Below, piece after piece: positions 23,760 through 33,784 of a DNA stretch of 64,000 nt. Source of the stretch: Trema orientale (lineage: Eukaryota; Streptophyta; Magnoliopsida; Rosales; Cannabaceae); NCBI GenBank assembly GCA_002914845.1, contig JXTC01000042.1, positions 856,527 to 920,526 of the forward strand, read 5' to 3'. Position 1 is the first letter of the stretch, and every line of letters begins with the position of its first letter. Under the pieces are notes generated by a model. The model was given only the letters and a program-made list of their open reading frames with translations. It made no database searches and had not been told where the DNA came from. A program made the position numbers and the translations under genes.

Positions 23760-24115
23760 CCTGTTTTTAGTTTTTCTTTCAAAGATACTTGTTTTTATAG
23801 TACACATTTCATGTGTAAAATATGAGTAGAATACATTTACAATATAAATTTTTACCATACAGTACACGTTTCATGTGTAAAATATGAACGGTATACATTT
23901 ATAATGTAAAGTTTAGCATAGTTTACATTTTTCATTATAAATTTGACCTGTGATATACATTTTAAAATGTGTGTTAGTGTAATTTTTATTTATAACATGT
24001 ATACCATGGTATACATTTGATATATAAAATATATACCATGGTCTACATTTCATATGTAAAATATTTATTGTCTACATTTCTAACAAAATGGTATAAAAAC
24101 GAGTATTTATGAAAA
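23760..24115. repeat. Degenerate array of 'tacatttcatgtgtaaaatat' units
   Basis: Six or more diverged units of about 40-60 bp repeat 'gtacacatttcatgtgtaaa' and 'tatacatttataatgtaaa' phrases. Related phrases occur near 32330-32500. Noncoding. Confidence 0.6.
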
Positions 24116-24399
24116 TATAGTTTTAAAAACTTATATTTATGAACTTTTCCCTAATTCAATATAAAAATGCTATTTGTTTTTTGGGAAATAGACACCAAGT
24201 ACGAACTTTGAAATAATAATACCAAAAATATGATTCCCCTATATCTTACATATTTTCATACGATCTTTCTCAGAAGAGTACGACCTGCAAGTTCTTTTCC
24301 CCTCTTCCCTTTTCATTTAGCTCTTGCTCGCTCTCTCCCAGACCTCAATTACCATTGTCCCCCATTTCCCCAACCCATTTAATTTGAACGCAGTTGCCA

Positions 24400-24459
24400 A
24401 TGTCAAAATCAAAGAGTGAAGAAGACGAATTCGAGATCGACAAGCTCAATTCCATGTAA
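24400..24459 (+). CDS. Possible orphan first exon of a lost or displaced gene
   Basis: A CT-rich, less AT-rich leader (24290-24399) precedes an ATG opening 19 acidic codons (MSKSKSEEDEFEIDKLNSM), then a stop. A possible splice donor, CAT|GTAATT, overlaps the last codon at 24456. The composition looks like a plant 5' leader plus first exon. No continuing exon can be traced, and a probable copia LTR begins 190 bp downstream. It may be a gene fragment. I do not recognise the protein. Confidence 0.2.
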   Translation: MSKSKSEEDEFEIDKLNSM

Positions 24460-24649
24460 TTACTTGTTGTGCATGTCCAGTTTGTTTGTGAACTGTGAAT
24501 TTTCATCTGGGTCTTGTTTGATTTTAGATAAAATATTAAATAGAAGGACGAGAATTTGAGATTTTGTTAATTGCTTAAATAATTTTTTGGTTATGCTTTA
24601 AGCTTGAGAGGATTTAATTGATTCTTTTTAGATATTATATGTTGGGATA

Positions 24650-26388
24650 TTTGCCCTAAAAAGCAGATTTCCAATTTTACCCTTTTAGTATAAACAACTT
24701 TCTCTTATATACAATTATGATATTTGCTAAATTAAACTGTCTCTGCTGAATAGTTTATTTATCTAAAAAAGATTCCATGACTTTATTTACATATAAAGAA
24801 ACAAATATGGTTAAGTGTTAATTATGGGGAGACTTGTTTCTTTATCTAAGTCTAAATGAATTAGTTCACAATCTGTAAATAAAGATGGAATACTTTATTT
24901 ACTAAAGATTGTAGTGTTTGTCCATCTGAACGAGAATGATGTGCCTTAAATCATTGAAGTATCCGACTTCTGACAGAAATACTAGTACAACATAAATAAG
25001 TTATGTGTATTGAACTAGACCAAGTAATATAAAGAATTAGAGTACCGTAACTCAAATCTTATATTACCATAAACTAGCTCTTAGTATGTAGATCTTAATC
25101 CTTGATGTTTGACTGGACTTGCTTTTATGGGTTATAGCCTTTTGATTTGTTAAAAGACTAGCCTCAATAAAATTAGAGGCGAACTCTGGCATATTGGAGA
25201 TTATGATTTATGAATTGATGGGAACACCAAATAGTTAAGGACACTATATATTAATACCACTTTAAGGTCTTTCAAGATTCATGGAATAATTAAATCTAAG
25301 ATCTTAGTATTCACTTTGTGAATTAGTTGATAATTTTGTCTAAATGGCCATTGAGAATAAAATTATCGACAATATTATTCCTCGATAGAAAGATGGTAAC
25401 TTAAAGGTAAATATGTGTTAGAGTGGTATTATGGTAATTTCACCTATCTAACTACAACATTGTATAGGGTTTCTGTATGTGGTATAGAATATGCTAGATG
25501 TATCGATTAATCAAGGCTAGTTGATTAAATCTCTATAAAAGGCATGACATCTAATCTAAGAGTGCAGTATTGGGCCTTTAGTAGAGTGTCCCCTTTACTT
25601 ATAGTATTTATATAAATACCATAATAAGAGTTATTATGTATTTATCATACTATTGGAGCTTAGATTATTTGAATCCATTAGGTCCCTTGTCTAGCTCAAC
25701 AAAGTTCATTAATTGGTTGGTAGTATTTGTGAAATTAGTTTCACGAAACTGTGTAAAATAATGATTCTACATAGAAGTTGGTATTTTTATAAATAAGTTT
25801 CATGAGTTAGACATATTTATAGAAATACACCCAAAACCCAAATTGGAGAACAAGCCCAATCCTAGTTGGACTGAGATTAGCAGTTTTGGGCCTTATATAT
25901 ATAAGATATATGAAAGAAAAAACTGCACAGTAACACATATAGTGTCACACGCATAAGGCACAGAGAGAGAGAGAATTCGGCCAACTTAGGCTAAGTGAGA
26001 GAGAAAAAGTTTCCTGCAATCTCACAGTCTCTTCTCACTTCCTCGTGTTCCAAAGGATTAAGAAGGTGTTCTTGATCGTTCTCCAACAAAGGATTCAACT
26101 TGGCGCCCACTCGCCTCATCAACCAAGAGCAAGAGCATAGACAAGAAGATCTAGGGGTTGGAGATTTGACTACCATCAACAAGGAGATCAAGGAGGAACA
26201 TGCCACAAGAGGTAAACCCTAATCTCATCTCTAGGATTTATGTATCTAGATTTGATTTATGTTATACATGATCCTGTATATGATATATGCATGTACTATG
26301 GTTATGAAAAATATTTTCGTGTAAAAATTTTAAAACCTAAATCCGCTAATTTTTCTGCTGCATTCATGATGTGATCATATGTTTTCCA
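24650..26388 (+). mobile_element. Candidate copia solo LTR
   Basis: Begins TGTTGGGATATTTGCCC and ends near GATCATATGTTTTCCA, termini typical of a family of plant copia LTRs. Internal features fit: a TATA-like 'ttatatatataag' near 25891, then a leader with 'gagagagagaattcggcc' and 'aggtaaaccctaatctcatctc' near 26210. No primer-binding site, coding domain or second LTR lies next to it, so it is probably a solo LTR. A clean 5-bp target duplication was not found, and the 3' boundary is uncertain by some tens of bases. Confidence 0.55.
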
Positions 26389-26389
26389 T

Positions 26390-27090
26390 ATTTGCATGCA
26401 TGTATAATTTTTCCTAAGTGTTAGGTCCAAATTCCATCACTATAGTGGGAATATTATACAGTATATTTTCCTCTGATCTTGTCTCTACACTTTGTTGGTG
26501 TTGGTTTATTTTAATTGGAGGAGAAATTAGTCTGAGTCATGAAAAATATATAATTTGTCATTGAGTCTCATCACATAAGATAGAAAATCATTTTGATTTA
26601 GCTTTATATTATATGTGTTTATGATCTTATCTATGCATTTAAGCTTTGTCTATAAAATATGCTTGAGATCTGTCGTTTCTTTTACATCCTCTTACATTTA
26701 TGAAATTTTTGTAGCTTTTGTTCTAGAGAAAGTACCAAAATACTGTGAAAATTCATTTAGAGTTCGTTGTATGATTTTTTTTCCCGTATCCACTTATTAC
26801 TAGAGAATTCGCATTGATATATGGGTTTCATTGGTTAATTATTTTTTAAGCATGCATCATCAATATAAGAGGGCATTGGGTTTAGCTAGTACTAAAACTT
26901 TAAGAAGTTCAATGGTGTATTTTATAACTAGGGAAAAATATCTGCAAGTGATTGAAGTATATAATGTTAGGATTTATAGTTTCATTTCTCGTATGTGAAT
27001 TGTGTTTGCTGAGGGCTGATGGCATTACCATCAAATCTTTGATAAGAAACCAAATTAGTTAGTAGTAATTGGTTTCTTGGTTTATTATGG
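26390..27090. other. Noncoding stretch before the minisatellite
   Basis: No gene recognised. A 62-codon open frame at 26615-26803 has no features of a protein. Confidence 0.35.
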
Positions 27091-27094
27091 GGCA

Positions 27095-27690
27095 AATGTT
27101 CAGGAAATTAAACTGGTTTCTAGGAAATTTTTGTGGATTCTTATTATTTAATTAGGTACAAGATATTCTGCATAATGTAAACTAAACTGGTTTCTAGGAA
27201 CCCTTTGTGGTTTCCTATGATTTAGTTAGCTACAGGGCATTCCTGTGATTTACTTCGCTATATGGTATTCTGCAAAATGGAAACCACAATGGTTTCCAAA
27301 CTTTCTTGATTTTCTGTGATTTATTTAGCTACAAGGCATTCTACTAAAAGAAACTATAATAATTTTTAGGAAACCTTCATGGTTTCCTGTGATTTACTTA
27401 GCTACATGACATTTTGTAAAAAATAAACTACGATAGTTTCCAGGAAATCTTCATAGTTAACTGTGATTTATTTAGACACAGAGCATTCTGCAAAAAGAAA
27501 ACCACAATTATTTTCAGGAAATATTCGTGATTTCTTGTATTTTACTTACATACAGGATATTCTGCTTAAGGAAACCAAACTGGTTTCTAAGAAACCTTCG
27601 TGGTTTCCTGTGATTTACTTACGTATAAAACATTCTGCTAATAGGAAACTAAATTGGTTTCTAGGAAACCTTTGTAGTTTCCTATTAAAA
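27095..27690. repeat. Minisatellite with about 73-bp hairpin-forming units
   Basis: About seven to eight degenerate units. The anchor 'ca/tattctgc' recurs at about 27161, 27264, 27334, 27408, 27481, 27555 and 27627, mostly 70-74 bp apart. Each unit holds 'gtggtttcctgtgatttactta' followed by complementary GGAAACC / GGTTTCC motifs, so every unit can fold as a hairpin. Open frames through it (for example 27463-27729) are by-products of the repeat. A single shorter partial unit is visible near 27045-27095. Confidence 0.85.
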
Positions 27691-27699
27691 AAAATGGCT

Positions 27700-28140
27700 T
27701 ATTTACTAAAATGCCACCGCATTTTTTAGCTCCCAAAGTATTTAGAAAAATGTCCTTAAAAAATCGTACGGAATTTTTATTACTTTTAAAAGGTCATAAA
27801 TTTGGTAATATTTTTAGAAAAATAGATAAAAGTGTCCAAAACCCTTGTTTTTTTTTTTGTGGTTAAAAAAAAAAGCTATTTGACATTATAGAACTTTTAT
27901 CCTAAGCTTATGTGAATAGTGGGCCCTATGCACTTTTGCTGGGGAAAAATTCACGCAGAAATAGGGTGAGACTCTACAACTTGCTCACAGACATGAATAT
28001 AAACGGCTTTTGGTTTTTTCCTATCTTTTTTTTTATTTTTTTTAAAAAACACAATTTAAGTAAATATCCTTTTCCTTTTACGTACTCATATATGCCATGA
28101 AAGTTAAAAAGAAACTTATGATATTTGTCATGAGAGTAGA
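27700..28140. other. AT-rich noncoding stretch
   Basis: Homopolymer-rich; no gene. A phrase near 27700-27840 ('tttactaaaatgcc', 'ttagaaaaatgtcc') has internal repetition. Confidence 0.35.
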
Positions 28141-28149
28141 GATGCAACT

Positions 28150-28350
28150 ATGAGTCGGCCGAAGCCCATCCTTAATACAGTATTAGGATGGACCGATCCT
28201 TCCTGGTACTATAGATGGGACGGGCCGGCTCAACTACTATTTGTGGGCTGGACTAGACCATGATGTTGTGGCCTGCGGGCCAGCCCGGCCCAGCCCACCA
28301 AAGTTCATAGGCTGAGTTGGGCCTGGGCTAGGACTGGCCAGCCCGTTTAT
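28150..28350. repeat. GC-rich repeat fragment
   Basis: A sharp island of high GC in AT-rich surroundings with many GGGC/GCCC words ('gggccggctc', 'gcccggcccagccc', 'ggccagcccg'). Such text is typical of dispersed plant repeats, probably a DNA-element fragment. There is no open frame or tRNA-like box that I can defend. Confidence 0.5.
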
Positions 28351-28812
28351 CTACTATATAATGATGTTGCATAGTAATTAATCTGGAAAATTTTGTATTT
28401 ATCTTTTAAACCATGATAAGAAAGTGAACTCAAATTCCTTCCTGAAAATTAGTTGATACTATCAAGATTTCAAGTATAACTACTACCATGGTTCTCACGG
28501 TATCTTGTTGCTCATTAATTTGTTCTTTTTCAATATATGATTTACTTGGCCAGTGACATACTATTGTAGACAGCATTAGCTTAGAAAATCTTGAAATTGA
28601 AATAACTCATGAAAATATCTTGAGCTCATAAAATCACAGATCTTATTCCAGTTACAATATTTTCTTGTTCTGTACAATAACCATACAAGTAGTAAGATTT
28701 TACCATGGAACAATATCACTGCAGGGTCTCCACTCAAAAAATAATAATAATAATAATCTTTACAGAGGCTTCTAACGAAATGAATCGGTTCGAGCATTAG
28801 ACAACGAGAGAG

Positions 28813-31356
28813 TTATTGTGAAGGAGCAATTTCATCCAATTGCTGTTGAGTTCCAGCGGCATGAGTTTCACCCTCCAAGACCTTTACCACTGTTGACATT
28901 GAGGGCCTTCTAGTATAATCACTATCTGAACACCACATTCCCAGCCTCATCATATCAATGGCTTCCTCCACATGGTTTTGCATATCCTCACTTTGACACT
29001 CCACCAAGTCCTTCAGTTGGTTCTCAAGAGCCTTCTTTTGTAAAAGACTTAGCAAATGTACACTTGAATGAGGTCGCAGAAAATCTAAGATCTTCCTCCC
29101 AGTAATAATTTCTAGCAAAAGAATCCCAAAGCTATACACATCAGCTTTCACTGTAATCCTTGAGTGCTCCCACTCAGGGGCTAGGTAACCCAAAGTTCCT
29201 CTGGCCCCAGTTACCACTTGACTCTCGTCTCTCTTGATCAATTTCGACAATCCGAAATCAGAGAGTTTCGCATTGAAGTTGTCATCTAGTAGTATGTTAT
29301 GGGGTTTCACATCTAAATGTGCAATCTTGTACCTGCATTCCTCATGAAGATAGGTCAAGCCCTTGGCTATATCCATGACAATCTTCTTTCTAGTGTTCCA
29401 ATCAAGAGGGGTACCTGTGTTTCCACAGAAAATCCATTTGTCTAAAGACCCTTTACTCATATACTCATAAACTAACATCCTATGCTTTCTATTAGCACAA
29501 AATCCAATTAACCTTACCAAATTGATATGGTGTATGGCTCCTACTGTCTCCACTTCTCTCAAAAACTCTTTTGTTCCCTGCTTTGTCTCTAGCCGCTTCA
29601 CAGCAACTACTCCTCCATCCTTAAAAACCCCTTTGAACACCGTTCCGAAACCTCCTTGCCCCAGCTTCTCCGAGAACTTTTTTGTTGCAACGTACAACTC
29701 GAGGTATGAGAAGCTTTTTATTGCAACTTTTGATGATACTTGCTTAAGCAAACCATGATCATTCCAATCATCAATTTTCTTCTTTTGAAAAACCAGCAGG
29801 CACACGATTGCAACCAACAGCAGAGCTAGCAGACATGAGAAAATAGATGACAGAACAAGGCCGAAAGAATAAGATTGTGAAGTAGAAGACTGAGGAGAAG
29901 GGGAAGGACCTGTAACATTCGTGTCCGAATGAATTCCAATCTTCATGTGTAAAGATGAGTAGTATTGAACAGTTGATGGAGTCTCCATCAGCGAAAGAAC
30001 ATCTGCAGTCAAAAAGCAATAACCTTTCGAAGCATGCGTATCAAACATAAAGAAGGCAGCCTTGCAAGAAGTATTTCTTTCGCATTTATCGACGCAGCTA
30101 TCTTCATATTCCAACCCCGGGACGGCTCGACTTACATCATAGTAACTAAAATAGGAAAGATTTCCAAAGTTTACTACCCTGTATTTGTCAAATGTACCTT
30201 GTGAAGGCGTGTAATGAGTCTGGTGACAGCCATAATTAGGGTGCTGTCTATCAAGAGGTTTGAAGTGTCGAACACCGTCAATACTGACAGGACATTTGCA
30301 TTTTTCCCCTCGGCAGACCCCGTATCTTCCACACTTGAGAGGGAACTGGCATTCGTCTTCTCCCTTTAGAGTAAAGACATGGATTACTCTCCAGCTTTTT
30401 CCAGGATTCCATCCATGAATTCTAAGCCCTCCATCAATATCTAACCTCAAAATCTGAACCCTTGATGAATTGAAAATCAGCGACGAGCTTGAAAAGCTTT
30501 GATTCTTTTGGTAATGGAAGGTGAGATTCGCCTTCCTAAATTCCACGAAGTTCAGGCGGTGACCGTCTATCTTCGAATTGTTGGGACGGACAAATAAGTA
30601 CCTTGTTGGCTTATCATCAGCTTTAGCATAAGCAGACAAAGCGAGAGAATCAATATTGAGGCTGAACAAACCACTGCTCATATTTTTGGAATGGATTCGT
30701 GAAACAAGATGTTGCCCTCCTTTTAATACTTGTCCATCAAGAAGGGTATCTGTTAAATGATGAAAAGACTGCCATACTCTTCCTCCGCTTACGTTCAAGA
30801 GCACCAAGTTTCCATTCTCCTTAATTCTCATGCTGGAAACCAGAGCACCTGCCGTTTTACTAGACCAAGTCCAGTTATTTTGAGCATCATATATTTCCAA
30901 ATTCCGCTTATGGGAGAACTTGAGAACTGCTTTTGCGCCTACCGGTCTATCCCGGTTTGCTGTCCAAACTACTTGGTGATGTCCCTTCAAAATCACACCA
31001 TCTAAGATGTCTACAAACATGACAGTGAGATAGCACGACTCTTCAGTCGACGAAGTGCAATAGAAACACAACCCGAATGCGAATCCAGAGTGATCACCAT
31101 GGAGTTTTATCTCCTGCAAGAGTATAAAACGTGCCATTGTAACGTCAGTGAAGTGCACTGTTTCTGGTAGCGATTCAATGTCATTTGTCCAAACTGTTTC
31201 ACCAGGTACAAGGTTAACACTTGAGCTTAATCCTCGAGTAGTTAAAGACCACTCTTTACCAGGCAAAAGATGAAGAGATGAGTTTAGTCGAGCAATTGCA
31301 GAAGTAAGGTAAGAGCTGAAGGTGACTAGAATAAAGAACAACCTGAAATAGGCCAT
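28813..31356 (-). CDS. G-type lectin S-receptor-like serine/threonine kinase (SD2-5-like), intact
   Basis: A single-exon, 847-residue membrane receptor kinase. I chose the second ATG (31354-31356) because MAYFRLFFILVTF begins a proper signal peptide and aligns with copy 2; the upstream ATG at 31386 would add ten residues. Domains in order are a B-type mannose-binding lectin domain (TANRDRPVG near 129, WQSFHHLTDTLLDGQ near 194-208), an EGF-like segment (about 332-355, CGRYGVC), a PAN/apple-type segment (about 405-450, CVDKCERNTSC), a membrane helix (about 495-520) ending in QKKK, and a kinase with LGQGGFGTVF near 562, VAVKRLE, HLDVKPHNILL near 678, SDFGLSK and YLAPEWEHS. The residue before the catalytic Asp is Leu, so this is a non-RD kinase, as in other SD2-type receptors. 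Members of this family perceive carbohydrate or lipid signals or modulate defence; the ligand here is unknown. It is the only intact member of the three-gene cluster. Confidence 0.93.
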   Translation of the reverse strand: MAYFRLFFILVTFSSYLTSAIARLNSSLHLLPGKEWSLTTRGLSSSVNLVPGETVWTNDIESLPETVHFTDVTMARFILLQEIKLHGDHSGFAFGLCFYCTSSTEESCYLTVMFVDILDGVILKGHHQVVWTANRDRPVGAKAVLKFSHKRNLEIYDAQNNWTWSSKTAGALVSSMRIKENGNLVLLNVSGGRVWQSFHHLTDTLLDGQVLKGGQHLVSRIHSKNMSSGLFSLNIDSLALSAYAKADDKPTRYLFVRPNNSKIDGHRLNFVEFRKANLTFHYQKNQSFSSSSLIFNSSRVQILRLDIDGGLRIHGWNPGKSWRVIHVFTLKGEDECQFPLKCGRYGVCRGEKCKCPVSIDGVRHFKPLDRQHPNYGCHQTHYTPSQGTFDKYRVVNFGNLSYFSYYDVSRAVPGLEYEDSCVDKCERNTSCKAAFFMFDTHASKGYCFLTADVLSLMETPSTVQYYSSLHMKIGIHSDTNVTGPSPSPQSSTSQSYSFGLVLSSIFSCLLALLLVAIVCLLVFQKKKIDDWNDHGLLKQVSSKVAIKSFSYLELYVATKKFSEKLGQGGFGTVFKGVFKDGGVVAVKRLETKQGTKEFLREVETVGAIHHINLVRLIGFCANRKHRMLVYEYMSKGSLDKWIFCGNTGTPLDWNTRKKIVMDIAKGLTYLHEECRYKIAHLDVKPHNILLDDNFNAKLSDFGLSKLIKRDESQVVTGARGTLGYLAPEWEHSRITVKADVYSFGILLLEIITGRKILDFLRPHSSVHLLSLLQKKALENQLKDLVECQSEDMQNHVEEAIDMMRLGMWCSDSDYTRRPSMSTVVKVLEGETHAAGTQQQLDEIAPSQ

Positions 31357-31422
31357 GAAAAGCTTTGTGTAAGATGTCAGTATCAATAGAATTGGACTAG
31401 CATGATGCTAGCTCTGCAAACT

Positions 31423-31434
31423 GCTATATTTAAA
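31423..31434 (-). promoter_or_regulatory. TATA-like element of intact receptor kinase
   Basis: The minus strand reads TTTAAATATAGC about 70-75 bp upstream of the chosen ATG, matching the TATA spacing of the other two copies. This spacing favours the 31356 start, giving a leader of about 40-45 nt. Confidence 0.4.
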
Positions 31435-31439
31435 AATGT

Positions 31440-32095
31440 TCCTTTAGAATGTACATGAATATTTAGACCCTTTTTAACCTACCTATATACCAAACTGTTC
31501 CTTTGTTTCTACCGGTGTATACAAATTTGTACCTTAGTTTCTACCGGTATATAGTTTCATTGAGAACTCAGTAAACATAGTTATGAACTAGCAACCCTGT
31601 ACTTTGTGCCTCATAAAAACCACCACTACCCATCAAACTTGGAAGATGGTAAAGCAAGAAAACGATAAAAATATTGACATCAACTAAGGTCCTAGCTCTG
31701 GCTGGATATGCAGTATTTGAACAACATTACTTTGTCCCGTGGTGAAATCATGGAGGTTTTGTCTGAATTATTGGTGACATGATACGAATATGACATACAT
31801 ATAAATATGTATGTATTATATTATCTTTGAACTATGCTCTGAAGAGGTTTTGTCTAGACAATGCACAGATTTGACAGTAACTAACTGGTTGATTGTGCAA
31901 TTGCCTTTTCATTTTTGTTAATTTTCTTTTGTCTCCCAATGAAAATTCTTAGGAATTTTCACCTATGATTGGGACATCTATCCTTTCTGTTTTTTTTTTT
32001 TCAAAAAAAAGGGATTGAAATGGATTATGAAAATTTCTAACATCTTTACTTTTTAATTTTACTTTTAAAACAAAGCATTGGCTTCATTTATATGG
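31440..32095. other. Upstream region of the intact receptor kinase
   Basis: No other gene. Near 31495-31560 a 50-bp phrase ('ttcctttgtttctaccggtgtata', 'ccttagtttctaccggtatata') occurs twice, about 40 bp apart, a possible upstream regulatory repeat. Confidence 0.4.
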
Positions 32096-32096
32096 C

Positions 32097-33540
32097 ATGC
32101 AGGATAGGATAAAATATGATTGAATTGAATTGGATAGGATGAAATAGGATTATAGTCCAAACCTATCCCATGTTTGGTTTTCTATCTTTTGTTACGAATA
32201 GGATTACAATGTGTGTTTAATATTTTTAACTATAAATAACAAACTTTTATGTTTGATTAATTAAGAAAAGGGGCTTATAGAAATTTGACCAAATTTTGGG
32301 CTTAATTTCAGTAAATGTCCCTTTGTCAAATATTATAGCAAAATGTCCGGTATATATGCTTATATACCATGTGTAAAATTTTATATACCAAGTATAAAAA
32401 AATTATATACCTAGTACATTTCAGTACAGTAACTAAAATTAGTAGATATGTTTATCTACCAAGTATAAAAATATATATACCTGGACATTTAGCTACAAAA
32501 TTTTAAAAGTAGACATCTATTTAATCAAATTTAAAATTTTGGTCATCCACCTAAATTCCTCTTAAGAAAAATATTACTTTTAAAAATTTAGAAAAATACC
32601 ACTTTTATAACTTAATTTTGGAAAAATATCACTTTCAAGAAACTTATTTACAAAACTACCACTTTAAAAAAGGATATTTAGAAAAATATCATTTTTTATT
32701 TTACCGTTTGGACAGTGGAATGCAAAAAAAATCACTTGTAAAAGAATTTTGAAAAATATCATATTTTACCACTTCAAAAATTCCTAATCCCTCTCAATCT
32801 CAAAATATCAAGAGGATAAAATTATCCTCTTTTAATAGTACTATTTTTAGAGTGAATTATTTCAAAGATGACTCTATTACTACATTTTTTTTTTCTCTCC
32901 ACCCTCTCCTAAACATACCCCTCTAATATTCTAAAATTTTTGTTTGTACAAAAAAAATCCCTTGCCAAACACTTCTCTAAAAATTTTATTTCCCACCCTC
33001 CTAACACTTTAATATAGATTAGTTTTTAGATCTAATTTTGCAAAAGAAATCATTATCAAATTAATATGAGAAGTCCAAAGCACATTTTCATCAAAAAAAA
33101 AAAAAGAAAAAAAAGCGAGATCGAGCAGCACCTACCTACAAGCATCGACCATAAATTATGAACTTAGATGCTAAACAATGACTTTCAGCAATCATATTTC
33201 GTTCATCTATACTTATAAAAATTAAATTGCATAAATCTTGATTTTTTGAGATTTATGAATATCATACGATCACCCTACTGGTATGTTTGAGGTTGTGCTA
33301 AGAGATAATTTTAATTGTTTAATGTTATATAGGGATATTCATATCAATTTATAAGAGGATATTTTTTTAAATAAATATTTTTAGTTAAAAGGTGGTGAGA
33401 AGAAGAAAAAGAAAAAAGGTGACAATAGAACCACCTTTATTTTAATCATATCCAATACTCTAATATTCATATATTAAATATGGGATTAACTTAATCCTAT
33501 CCAATTTTGTCATTATCCTGTGTTCCAAACAGGTCCATTA
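32097..33540. repeat. Dispersed repeat E2 (paired with 5440-6720)
   Basis: Shares the 'ggattacaatgtgtgttt' block and the 'aaaaatatcactttcaagaaact' phrases with E1 and ends with 'gttccaaacaggtcc' where E1 has 'tttccaaacgggcaaacc'. It has only one copy of the block that is duplicated in E1. About 1.4 kb, noncoding. The start and end phrases ('ggataggata', 'ttccaaac.gg') suggest a DNA-element relic. Confidence 0.5.
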
Positions 33541-33784
33541 AAGCGTAAATGTTGCCAAACATTTTCTTAAGAAAATAGTAAATATCAACTTAATGCCGAA
33601 ATTTTGTATAAAGAGACTTACGATGAACTTGTAGAACTGGAGCACATCGGCTTCACAAACAAACGACATTTCTTTAAAAAGACACCTACGACAGCCGACT
33701 TTTACGTTTGACTAAGTAGATTTCCGTACAAACGACTTCAAAGTTTGTGGTATAGAAGGATATCTATAGTAGTGTATATATCTA

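Noticed and set aside
27095-27690. CRISPR-like array (regular repeats with hairpins)
   Set aside because: The whole unit is repeated, without unique spacers, and the context is a plant nuclear genome with no cas genes.
27463-27729. 88-codon frame
   Set aside because: Runs through the 73-bp minisatellite; its repeats are those of the DNA array.
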